Origin: Sulfurimonas sp.
GTDB lineage: Bacteria > Campylobacterota > Campylobacteria > Campylobacterales > Sulfurimonadaceae
Assembly: GCA_026988245.1 (NCBI GenBank)
Contig: JALSLR010000099.1
Coordinates: 1 to 33,530 of the forward strand
Length of the DNA stretch: 33,530 nucleotides
Direction of reading: 5' to 3'
Both the position numbers and the translations under genes were made by a program. Shown in pieces: positions 1 to 6,525 of the stretch. The notes under the pieces are model-generated. The model worked only from the letters and a program-made list of their open reading frames with translations. It had not been told where the DNA came from and did no database searches. How positions within the stretch are numbered: the first letter of the stretch is position 1; each line of letters begins with the position of its first letter.

Positions 1-468
1 AGTCTCACCAGAGTATGCACCAATATGGAATTGTTTATTTTTAAATGCACCATTTAAAAGTGTTTGACCATTAAACGAAGTAGTTGTTGCAATATTTTGC
101 GCCTCTTCTGTTAAACGGTTAATATCTTCTTGAATTTTTGCACGTGTTCCAAGTGTTTGACCATCTGAAGCAGCTTGAATTGATTTAACTCTGATAGTAT
201 CAATGATTTTTGTATACTCTTCAAGAGCACCATCTGCAGTCTGTGTTACACCAATCGCGTCATTTGCATTTACGATAGCTTGTCCTAAACCATTTGCTTG
301 TGAACGAAGTGAATTGGCAATAGCCATTCCAGATGCATCATCAGCAGCTTTGTTGATTCTAAGACCTGAAGAAAGTTTTGCGAGAGAGTTATCTAAACCT
401 AAGTTCGTTTGAACTGCGTTTCTTTGTGCATTCATTGCACCTATGTTTGTGTTAATTCTAAAACCCAT
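1..468 (-). CDS. flaA: Flagellin, N-terminal 156 residues (runs off the window)
   Basis: Structural subunit of the flagellar filament, exported by the flagellar type III system. The 156 visible codons read from an ATG at 468 (preceded by AAGGA) and begin [19 protein letters not shown], then carry the family signature [19 protein letters not shown] at about residues 34-52 and [11 protein letters not shown] near 115-125. This is the conserved D0/D1 coiled-coil N-terminus; the variable centre and C-terminus lie outside the window. The segment around residues 90-101 ([13 protein letters not shown]) matches the Campylobacter/Helicobacter type, which in those genera is known to evade TLR5, rather than the enterobacterial type; evasion here is inference. 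A sigma-28 promoter lies upstream. I cannot tell which flagellin paralogue this is, so the symbol is provisional. Confidence 0.95.
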   Translation of the reverse strand, partial: MGFRINTNIGAMNAQRNAVQTNLGLDNSLAKLSSGLRINKAADDASGMAIANSLRSQANGLGQAIVNANDAIGVTQTADGALEEYTKIIDTIRVKSIQAASDGQTLGTRAKIQEDINRLTEEAQNIATTTSFNGQTLLNGAFKNKQFHIGAYSGET

Positions 469-522
469 AATAAATCCTTTTCTATGGTAGAGCCTTTCGC
501 CCTTTTTGTATTTTGTTATCTT

Positions 523-534
523 GGCTTCCTTGCC
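523..534 (-). promoter_or_regulatory. Possible CsrA-binding hairpin in the flagellin leader
   Basis: The minus strand reads GGC-AAGGAA-GCC, a short stem that presents GGA in its loop, the usual CsrA recognition form. A second GGA lies in the ribosome-binding site (AAGGA, about 479-475). CsrA repression of the major flagellin mRNA, relieved by FliW, is known in Campylobacter jejuni. The stem is only 3 bp, so this is suggestive. Confidence 0.3.
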
Positions 535-546
535 TCGATTATATAT

Positions 547-573
547 ATATCGGTCACGAGAAATATTACTTTA
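547..573 (-). promoter_or_regulatory. Sigma-28 (FliA) promoter of the flagellin gene
   Basis: Read on the minus strand, TAAAGTAA (573-566) is followed by exactly 11 bases and ACCGATAT (554-547). This is almost the textbook FliA consensus TAAAGTTT-N11-GCCGATAA. The predicted start near 540 gives a leader of about 72 nt before the flagellin ATG at 468. It implies late-class flagellar expression under FliA/FlgM control. Confidence 0.85.
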
Positions 574-677
574 ATAAATTTACAAAAATATATTTAAAAA
601 AAGACTCACTCATCATAGTTCCTAAACTAACAGCCATTGACAGTTCACTCATCATTGGTGCAAAGTTTATAGCCTCT

Positions 678-850
678 GTGAACTACCCCGCCATAAATGG
701 CGGAGCTTCCTAGAAACTCCAAACTATTGTTCAGATATTAAGAGGCTTTGACGGTAGTTCCTACCGCATTAAGAATATTTACACTGGCGTTATAATCTGC
801 ATTTAATGCTGTATGGCATTTAGTACAGATAAAATTAGCTTGTGATTGCC
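678..850 (-). ncRNA. Predicted TnpB omegaRNA scaffold (approximate 5' end)
   Basis: In IS605-type elements the guide RNA overlaps the 3' end of tnpB and the transposon right end, with the guide taken from the flanking DNA. Here the minus strand runs from the tnpB 3' end through a stable hairpin (CCGCCA-TTTA-TGGCGG, 703-688) to GTAGTTCAC ending near 678. The next bases outwards (677 down to about 660, AGAGGCTATAAACTTTGC) would be the guide. The 5' boundary is a guess based on family size. Confidence 0.45.
688..703 (-). repeat. Right-end subterminal hairpin of the IS605-type element
   Basis: Perfect 6-bp stem CCGCCA/TGGCGG around a 4-base loop, ten bases inside the predicted right end. In this family such hairpins are what TnpA recognises, and they also form the 3' stem of the omegaRNA. 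Confidence 0.65.
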
Positions 851-1883
851 TATTCTCTTTTGATATATGTCCACAACAAGAACATTTTTGAGAAGTATAT
901 TTAGGGTCAACTTTTATAAGTTGTCCACCGTTTCTTTTCAACTTATATTCAAGTAGTTCAAAGAATTTCCCCCATGACTGTTGCAGTATTGAACGATTAA
1001 GTCCTGATTTTGCACTTGCTCTCATATTTGGATTTTCTATTGAACCTTTTGCTTTTTTAGACATGTTTTTAATCATAAGATTTTCTACTGCTACAGTTTG
1101 GTTTTCGCTTAGCTTTTTAGTTACTTTGTGTAAAAAATCATTTCGCTTGTTTTTGAGCTTTAAATGCTTCTTAGCAAGTTTTGACTTTGCTTTTTGTCTA
1201 TTCTTGCTCCCTTTTCTTCTTCTTGATAACACTTTTTGAGCTTTGATTACATTTGCAATTTCCTTTTTAAGATTGATATGTTTTATTTTTTGATTATCAC
1301 TTGTGTAAGCAAATGCTTTTACTCCTACATCAATGCCGATTTTTCGTCCATTGTTTGAGCCTACACTCTCTTTCAGTCCATCCTCGTAGTTGATACTTGC
1401 ATGGTATTGTCCTGCTTCATAAGAGAGTGTTACTGTTTTAATCTTGCCGATGATTTTTCCACGATGAAATTTTGCTTTGACTTCCCCTATCTTTGGAAGA
1501 TAAAGCTTGTTTTCTTTGATTGAAGCTGTAGAGGTTTGATAACTCTGATATGAGTTGTGTTTAGATTTAAACTTTGGAAATCCAACTGCACCACCTTGTT
1601 TAACTCTGCGAAAAAAGTTTTTATAGGCAACATCAATTTTGAGAACTGCATTTTGAAGTGCTGTAGAATCAACCTCTTTTAAAAACTCTCCTCCCTCTAC
1701 ATTTTTCATTGGAACAAGGCGTTTTTTGAGTTCATAAGCTGATAGATTATCTCCACATTCATAAGCTTTGATTTTTGCATCAAGTAGTTGATTATACACA
1801 AATCTACAAGAGCCAAATGTTTTATGGATAAGTTGTTGTTGTACTTTATTTGGATAAAGTCTAATTTTTACAACTTTTAACAT
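738..1883 (-). CDS. tnpB: TnpB, RNA-guided nuclease of the IS605 family
   Basis: Transposon-encoded RNA-guided DNA nuclease, the ancestor group of Cas12, thought to help retain the element at its donor site. The 381-residue length is typical. The order is an N-terminal helix-turn-helix-like segment (about 1-60), the OB/WED-like part, then a split RuvC with all three acidic residues: D185 in IGIDVGVKAFA, E267 in VAVENLMIKNM and D363 in LNADYNASVNI. A zinc ribbon lies between the last two (C334/C337 and C353/C356). With an intact active site it should be a nuclease rather than an exapted nuclease-dead repressor (TldR). The start ATG at 1883 has AAGGAG 7 bases upstream. A candidate -10 (TATAAT, 1965-1960) lies in the divergent centre. 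Confidence 0.93.
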   Translation of the reverse strand: MLKVVKIRLYPNKVQQQLIHKTFGSCRFVYNQLLDAKIKAYECGDNLSAYELKKRLVPMKNVEGGEFLKEVDSTALQNAVLKIDVAYKNFFRRVKQGGAVGFPKFKSKHNSYQSYQTSTASIKENKLYLPKIGEVKAKFHRGKIIGKIKTVTLSYEAGQYHASINYEDGLKESVGSNNGRKIGIDVGVKAFAYTSDNQKIKHINLKKEIANVIKAQKVLSRRRKGSKNRQKAKSKLAKKHLKLKNKRNDFLHKVTKKLSENQTVAVENLMIKNMSKKAKGSIENPNMRASAKSGLNRSILQQSWGKFFELLEYKLKRNGGQLIKVDPKYTSQKCSCCGHISKENRQSQANFICTKCHTALNADYNASVNILNAVGTTVKAS

Positions 1884-1959
1884 TTATACTCCTTTGTAGA
1901 TTTCTAGGAAACTTTTTTACTTCGTAAAACCGCATTTGCTAGTTTTGGTATTCACTTGA

Positions 1960-1984
1960 ATTATAGCCTATTTTATAGTACAAT
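1960..1984. promoter_or_regulatory. Divergent promoter region between tnpB and tnpA
   Basis: The minus strand has TATAAT at 1965-1960, giving tnpB a leader of about 70 nt. The plus strand has TATAGT (1974-1979) and TACAAT (1979-1984) as alternative -10 boxes for tnpA. Which one is used cannot be decided by eye. Confidence 0.35.
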
Positions 1985-2014
1985 GTCAAGCATATATTAA
2001 ATAGGAATACATTA

Positions 2015-2428
2015 ATGAAATATGAATTAAAATCCACAAGACATGCAAAATATCTACTGCATGCACACATTGTTTTTACTCCAAAATATCGCAAAAAGGT
2101 ATTCACAAAAGAGCATCTTGATTTAATGAAAACAGTATTTGAAGATATTTGTAAAATGAACAATGCCACCCTTGAGGAGTTTGACGGTGAAGCTGACCAT
2201 GTTCATTTGTTAGTGCTATATCCCCCAAGAATTGCCTTATCTGTACTGGTAAACTCTTTAAAAGGTGTGTCAAGCAGACGATTAAGACAAAATTTTGATA
2301 TATTTAAAAAAGAGTATTGGGGTGAAAATGTAGCTTTGTGGAGTAGAAGTTACTTTGTAGCAAGTGTTGGTGGTGCCCCTATTGAAATATTAAAACAATA
2401 TATTGAACAGCAGAAAACACCTGATTAA
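2015..2428 (+). CDS. tnpA: TnpA, HUH Y1 transposase of the IS200/IS605 family
   Basis: Single-strand transposase that cuts and rejoins the hairpin ends of the element through a covalent 5'-phosphotyrosine link. The 137-residue protein has the HUH pair in ADHVHLLV (H62, H64) and the catalytic tyrosine Y129 in ILKQYIEQQ, the expected place on the C-terminal helix. The segment SSRRLRQNFDIF is typical of the family. All key residues are present and the length is normal, so it is probably functional. AGGAA 7 bases upstream supports the ATG at 2015. It is divergent from tnpB, as in IS605 itself. Confidence 0.95.
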   Translation: MKYELKSTRHAKYLLHAHIVFTPKYRKKVFTKEHLDLMKTVFEDICKMNNATLEEFDGEADHVHLLVLYPPRIALSVLVNSLKGVSSRRLRQNFDIFKKEYWGENVALWSRSYFVASVGGAPIEILKQYIEQQKTPD

Positions 2429-2455
2429 TATTTGCTTCGCAAATGTTCCTTATAT

Positions 2456-2475
2456 CCCCGCCCTTAACGGCGAGG
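2456..2475 (-). repeat. Left-end subterminal hairpin of the IS605-type element
   Basis: CCCCGCC and GGCGAGG flank a 6-base loop. On the minus strand all seven positions pair, one of them as G.T, so the hairpin is best formed on that strand, which fits the element's polarity. It lies 27 bases beyond the tnpA stop codon. Confidence 0.55.
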
Positions 2476-2488
2476 GTTTACGGAACGG

Positions 2489-2574
2489 GTGCTAAAAAAC
2501 AAAGTTTTCAAAACATCCAAAAAGCCTTATGCCAAAAACTAGAGTGCTAAACAATTTAACAATTTTGTGCTAAA
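2489..2574 (+). repeat. Three GTGCTAAA direct repeats upstream of topA
   Basis: GTGCTAAA occurs at 2489-2496, 2544-2551 and 2567-2574, on the same strand, in the 135 bases before topA. They may be regulator sites or a remnant of the transposon flank; function unknown. Confidence 0.4.
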
Positions 2575-2593
2575 CTTCCAAACTTAAAAACAC

Positions 2594-2609
2594 TATACTA
2601 TATATAGGA
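2594..2609 (+). promoter_or_regulatory. topA -10 box and ribosome-binding site
   Basis: TATACT at 2594-2599 would start transcription near 2606, giving a leader of only about 10 nt that begins with AGGA (2606-2609), 6 bases before the TTG start. The overlapping TATATA is an alternative -10. Confidence 0.45.
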
Positions 2610-2615
2610 TTAGAT

Positions 2616-4847
2616 TTGAACTTAATAATCGTGGAATCACCAGCTAAGGCTAGGACTATTACTAACTTCCTTGGGAAGAACTACAAGGTTATCGCCTCTA
2701 AGGGGCATATACGAGATTTGCCTAAGAGCCGTTTTGGCATAACAGTAGATGAAGAGACAAATGAGTTAGTACCTAAGTACTCCGTAGCTAAAGAAAATGC
2801 GGCCATAGTCAAAGAGATAAAAGACTTAGCCAAAAAAGCTGACACTATATACATCGCGACCGATGAGGATCGCGAGGGTGAGGCTATAGGGTGGCATATT
2901 GCCCATGCTATCAAAAAAGACCCTGCTGAGTTACCAAGAATTGTGTTTCACGAGATAACTAAGTCTGCTATCAAACACGCCTTAGAGTCTGCAAGAACTA
3001 TAGATATGGATATGGTAAATGCGCAACAAGCACGTAGATTACTTGACCGTATAGTGGGTTATAAACTCTCTCCACTCTTAGCATCAAAGATACAAAAGGG
3101 TCTTTCAGGTGGTCGTGTTCAGTCTTCAACTCTAAAACTTGTAGTTGACCGTGAACGCGAGATAAAAGCTTTCATACCTGTTGAGTACTGGTCTATAGAC
3201 ACTATGTTTAAAAAAGATATAGAAGCAAACCTCATCAAACATAAGGGTGAGAAGATTGACAAGCTTAGCATCACGAATGGTGATGATGCTAAGACTATAG
3301 AAAAAAGCATAGCTAGTGATACATTTAAAATAAGCAAGATTGAGAAGAAAAACCGTAAAAGTAAAACTCCACCACCTTTTATGACTTCAACTCTGCAACA
3401 AACTGCCTCATCTAAGCTAGGTTTCACTCCGAAAAAAACTATGATGGTTGCACAGACACTTTATGAGGGTGTTAAAACTCCTGATGGAACTTCTGGTGTA
3501 ATCACTTACATGAGAACAGATTCACTTAACCTAGCAAGTGAAGCTGTCAATATGGTTCGTGGTGTTATAGAGAATCGTTTTGGTAAAAAATATCTTCCAA
3601 ACGAGCCTAAAGTTTATAACAAAAAAGCAAAAGGTGCACAAGAAGCTCACGAGGCTATACGCCCTACGATGCTTGCATTTACTCCTGAAGTTGCCCAAAG
3701 CTTTTTAAAACCAGATGAGATAAAACTATACCGCCTCATCTATGAGCGTTTTATGTCATGTCAGATGATGGATGCTGAGTTTGAGCAACAATCTATCACT
3801 TTTGTAGGCGATGAATCTACTTACAGAGCATCTGGCCGTAAGCTTACCTTTGATGGTTTTTATGCTTTAACTGGAGCTGAGGATAAAGACAAACTTCTTC
3901 CAACTCTCAAAGAGGGTGATGAGGCTAAACTGCAAAGTATAAAGCCAGAGCAACATTTCACAGAGCCTCCTGCTCGTTACTCTGAAGCAGCACTTATCAA
4001 AAAACTTGAGAGTGAGGGTGTTGGACGACCATCAACTTATGCTCCAACTATCGCAACACTTAGTTCAAGAACTTATGTAACCATAGAGAAAAAACAAATC
4101 ATCCCAACTGAGATGGCTTTTACGGTTACAGAGATACTTGAAAAACACTTTGCAAACATAGTCGATATCAATTTTACAGCGAACATGGAAGAGCGCTTAG
4201 ATGAGATAGCTGATGCTAAAGAGAACTGGCAGACACTCCTTCAAGGCTTTTACTTTGACTTTATGAAGCAAATTGATGCGGGAAAAGAAAATATAGTAAG
4301 TCTCAAACTTGCCAAACCATTAGGGAGACAATGCCCTAAATGTGGGGAAAATGAGCTTCTCCTTCGTTCTGGTCGTTTTGGAAACTTCATAGCATGTAGC
4401 GGTTTTCCTAAATGTAAATACACTGAGCAGTGTGATGAAGAGGGTAACCCTGTAGAGAAAAAAGAGACAACTGCAGAAGAGAAATGTGACAAATGTGGTA
4501 ACGACATGATAGTGAAAAACGGTCGTAACGGCGAATTTTTAGCATGTTCTAACTACCCAGAGTGTAAAAACACAAAAAGCATAAATGTAGAGGAGATTGA
4601 GTCTAAAACTCCTTGTCCTGATTGTGGCGGAAAGATTAGCCAGAAAAACTCTCGCCGTGGACCTTTTTGGGGCTGTTCTAACTACCCTGATTGTAAGTTC
4701 ATAAGCAAGTTTGAACCAACGACCATCAAATGTTTAGACAAAAAATGTACAGGTGTTTTAGCTCCAAGAACTTACAGAAACAAAGAGGTCTACGAGTGTA
4801 CTAAGTGTAAAGAGCGTACACCTAAAGAAGAGATAGATAAGAGATAG
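2616..4847 (+). CDS. topA: DNA topoisomerase I (type IA)
   Basis: Relaxes negative supercoils by transient cleavage of one strand. The 743-residue protein starts at TTG (2616, AGGA 6 bases upstream). It opens with the TOPRIM domain (LIIVESPAKA at 3-12, DEDREGEAIGWH at 83-94), continues with QQARRLLDRIVGYKLSP, and carries the catalytic tyrosine Y298 in VITYMRTDS. The C-terminus has four Cys4 zinc ribbons (CPKC...CSGFPKC, CDKC...CSNYPEC, CPDC...CSNYPDC and a divergent last one), normal for Campylobacterota TopA. It is monocistronic by layout: a transposon precedes it and a palindromic repeat follows. It carries four copies of the TTAGCATC core, two of them as a perfect inverted pair at 3264-3293. 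Confidence 0.97.
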   Translation: MNLIIVESPAKARTITNFLGKNYKVIASKGHIRDLPKSRFGITVDEETNELVPKYSVAKENAAIVKEIKDLAKKADTIYIATDEDREGEAIGWHIAHAIKKDPAELPRIVFHEITKSAIKHALESARTIDMDMVNAQQARRLLDRIVGYKLSPLLASKIQKGLSGGRVQSSTLKLVVDREREIKAFIPVEYWSIDTMFKKDIEANLIKHKGEKIDKLSITNGDDAKTIEKSIASDTFKISKIEKKNRKSKTPPPFMTSTLQQTASSKLGFTPKKTMMVAQTLYEGVKTPDGTSGVITYMRTDSLNLASEAVNMVRGVIENRFGKKYLPNEPKVYNKKAKGAQEAHEAIRPTMLAFTPEVAQSFLKPDEIKLYRLIYERFMSCQMMDAEFEQQSITFVGDESTYRASGRKLTFDGFYALTGAEDKDKLLPTLKEGDEAKLQSIKPEQHFTEPPARYSEAALIKKLESEGVGRPSTYAPTIATLSSRTYVTIEKKQIIPTEMAFTVTEILEKHFANIVDINFTANMEERLDEIADAKENWQTLLQGFYFDFMKQIDAGKENIVSLKLAKPLGRQCPKCGENELLLRSGRFGNFIACSGFPKCKYTEQCDEEGNPVEKKETTAEEKCDKCGNDMIVKNGRNGEFLACSNYPECKNTKSINVEEIESKTPCPDCGGKISQKNSRRGPFWGCSNYPDCKFISKFEPTTIKCLDKKCTGVLAPRTYRNKEVYECTKCKERTPKEEIDKR

Positions 4848-4851
4848 GTAT

Positions 4852-4932
4852 GTAGATTCCGTGTCAAGCACGGAATGACGAACCTTTGTCTTTCTCATCT
4901 ATGCTCGTCATTCTCAGCTTGAGAGGGAATCT
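4852..4932. repeat. REP/MITE-like palindromic repeat between topA and yfcE
   Basis: An 81-bp imperfect palindrome. The left arm (4854-4881) itself folds as GATTCCGTG...CACGGAATGACG, and the right arm (4905-4932) is its inverse with a few changes. A 29-base stretch (4852-4880) is identical, inverted, to 6375-6403. The GATTCC...GGAATGACG form resembles dispersed palindromes found in many bacterial genomes. It may act as a transcription terminator or mRNA-stability element. Confidence 0.8.
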
Positions 4933-4952
4933 ATCTATATATAAGGTAAAAA

Positions 4953-5468
4953 ATGAAAATAGGCATCATCTCAGATACTCACACCAAAGCAGGCAAGACT
5001 AAGAAAGCTCTTGATATGCTTATAGAAAATGGTGCTGAGTTTATCATACATGCTGGAGATATAGTCAAAGTCGAAATTTTAGACTTACTCAAAAACTGCT
5101 CTAAAAGATATGTAGCAGTTTATGGTAACAACGATGCTCATCTAGCTCCCTACCATAACGAGTACAACCTAGTCCAAGAGCCTTACTACTTTAAACTCGC
5201 AGACACAAAGTTCAAACTTATGCATCTGCCTTTTTACATGAACAATGATGCTGATGTCATCATCTCTGGACATACCCATACTTTTCATTCCGAGTTTAAA
5301 AAAAATACTTTGTTTTTAAACCCTGGTGAAGTGTGCGCAAGAAGTAAACCTATATCTGAGTGTGCGATGCTTAACATCACAGACAGTAAATATAAGGTCA
5401 CTCACTATACAAGAAAAAGTGGCGAAGACAAATTTAAAAAAGAAAATTATAATTATGAAAAAAAATAA
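4953..5468 (+). CDS. YfcE/MJ0936-family metallophosphoesterase
   Basis: Small calcineurin-like phosphodiesterase of 171 residues that should hydrolyse phosphodiester substrates with two bound metal ions; the natural substrate is unknown. The metal-binding motifs follow in order: SDTHT (D8, H10), HAGD, YGNNDAH, an isolated histidine in LMHLPF, and SGHTHTFH. The C-terminal NPGEVCARS fits the family. The basic tail KFKKENYNYEKK overlaps the start of bioB by 14 bases, so the two genes are translationally linked. It could act on a metabolite such as a cyclic nucleotide, but nothing in the sequence decides this. Confidence 0.85.
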   Translation: MKIGIISDTHTKAGKTKKALDMLIENGAEFIIHAGDIVKVEILDLLKNCSKRYVAVYGNNDAHLAPYHNEYNLVQEPYYFKLADTKFKLMHLPFYMNNDADVIISGHTHTFHSEFKKNTLFLNPGEVCARSKPISECAMLNITDSKYKVTHYTRKSGEDKFKKENYNYEKK

Positions 5469-6303
5469 AATATTTTTATGCTCCATCTGTAACATTAACA
5501 GCGGAACTTGTCTAGAGGACTGTAAGTTTTGTTCTCAAAGTGTCCGTTACAAAGCTGATATAGAGCGTTTTAAACAAAAAGATGCAGACCTCATCTTAGA
5601 AGAAGCAAAAGTAGCACGTGACAATGGCGCACTTGGTTTTTGTCTCGTAACAGCAGACAAAGGTCTTCACGATAAAACACTTCAGTTTGTTTGCGATACT
5701 GCAAAAATGCTTACAAAGGAAGTGCCTGAGCTCCGTCTCATTGCTTGTAACGGGACTGCGAGTGTTGAGCAACTTTTAACACTCAAAGAAGCTGGCATCA
5801 AAGCCTATAACCATAACTTAGAAACAAGCAGAGATTTTTACCCACAAATCTGTACAACCCACCCTTGGGATGAGCGTTTTGAGACCTGTAAAAATGTTAA
5901 TGAAGCGGGGCTTGTTCTCATCAGCGGTGGTATATTTGGACTTGGAGAGAGCCAAGAGGACAGAGTGAGTATGTTAGCATCATTACAAGAGCTCAACCCT
6001 ACCTCTGTACCTATCAACTTTTACCATCACAACGAAGCACTAGAGTTAAGTCCAAATTCGCTTACAACTGATGAAGCCTTAGGACTTATCAAACTCACTC
6101 GTGAAACCTTAGCAGATGCAGATAGAATCATGGTAGCTGGTGGACGTGAACTTATCTTTGGCGAGAGACAAAACGAGATTTTTGAGTATGGGGCTAATTC
6201 GATTGTTATAGGAAACTATCTCACAACTTCTGGTAGAGTTATGAGTAAAGATTTGGAGATGTTGAAGTCGTTGAATCTTAGTGTTGCAAAGAATGTGAAG
6301 TAG
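5455..6303 (+). CDS. bioB: Biotin synthase
   Basis: Radical-SAM enzyme that inserts sulfur into dethiobiotin. The 282-residue form starts MKKNKIFLCSICNINSG at ATG 5455 and matches the short BioB of Campylobacterota; an upstream in-frame start would add 43 residues unlike BioB. The 4Fe-4S motif CxxxCxxC is C19, C23, C26. Later family motifs include AYNHNLETSRDFY, ISGGIFGLGES and VAGGRELIFG. It overlaps the preceding phosphodiesterase by 14 bases and has no strong ribosome-binding site, so it probably depends on coupled translation. Its TAG stop codon lies inside the first bases of the repeat block that follows. Confidence 0.95.
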   Translation: MKKNKIFLCSICNINSGTCLEDCKFCSQSVRYKADIERFKQKDADLILEEAKVARDNGALGFCLVTADKGLHDKTLQFVCDTAKMLTKEVPELRLIACNGTASVEQLLTLKEAGIKAYNHNLETSRDFYPQICTTHPWDERFETCKNVNEAGLVLISGGIFGLGESQEDRVSMLASLQELNPTSVPINFYHHNEALELSPNSLTTDEALGLIKLTRETLADADRIMVAGGRELIFGERQNEIFEYGANSIVIGNYLTTSGRVMSKDLEMLKSLNLSVAKNVK

Positions 6304-6512
6304 ATTCTGAATCGAGTTCAGAATGACGAGCTGTGGTTCCCAATGACGAGCTGTGGTTCCCAATGACGACTACCCGTCATTCCGTGCTTGACACGGAATC
6401 TACTGTAGATTCTGAATCGAGTTCAGAATGACGAGCGATGGATCCCAATGACGAAATAATCGTCATCCTGAACTCGTACCACAAGGGTATGATAATTCAG
6501 GATCTCATAAAT
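6300..6512. repeat. Composite repeat block (REP/MITE-like)
   Basis: A 32-base unit is repeated exactly at 6300-6331 and 6405-6436 (it begins GTAGATTCTGAATCG and ends in AATGACGAGC). Between them a 20-base unit (GAGCTGTGGTTCCCAATGAC) is present 2.4 times in tandem (6322-6369), followed by an inverted copy of the topA-yfcE repeat (6375-6403). After the second copy come a degenerate 20-base unit, a perfect 7-bp hairpin ATGACGA-AATAA-TCGTCAT (6448-6466) and another palindrome built on ATCCTGAA/TTCAGGAT. No coding sequence is credible here. Confidence 0.85.
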
Positions 6513-6525
6513 ACAGGAGAAAAAA

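Larger units (their letters stand above)
678..2480 (-). mobile_element. IS200/IS605-type transposon (divergent tnpB/tnpA)
   Basis: A single-strand 'peel and paste' element of the IS605 arrangement: tnpB on the minus strand and the HUH transposase tnpA on the plus strand, divergent from a 131-bp centre. There are no long terminal inverted repeats; each end instead has a subterminal hairpin (688-703 and 2456-2475), as expected for this family. The right end, next to the tnpB 3' end, reads GTAGTTCAC on the minus strand and probably stops near 678. The left end lies just beyond the 2456-2475 hairpin and its exact base cannot be fixed from one copy. Both proteins look intact, so the element may be active. 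It sits between the flagellin promoter and topA. Confidence 0.85.

Noticed and set aside
738..1883. TnpB as a nuclease-dead TldR flagellin repressor
   Set aside because: All three RuvC acidic residues and the zinc ribbon are intact, and a complete tnpA accompanies it, so an ordinary transposon is the simpler reading.
5326..5454. 43-residue N-terminal extension of BioB
   Set aside because: It overlaps the phosphodiesterase gene in another frame and has no similarity to BioB, whose normal start is at 5455.
6300..6512. CRISPR array
   Set aside because: Repeat units are unequal, some are tandem without spacers, others inverted, and no cas genes are near. A REP/MITE block fits better.
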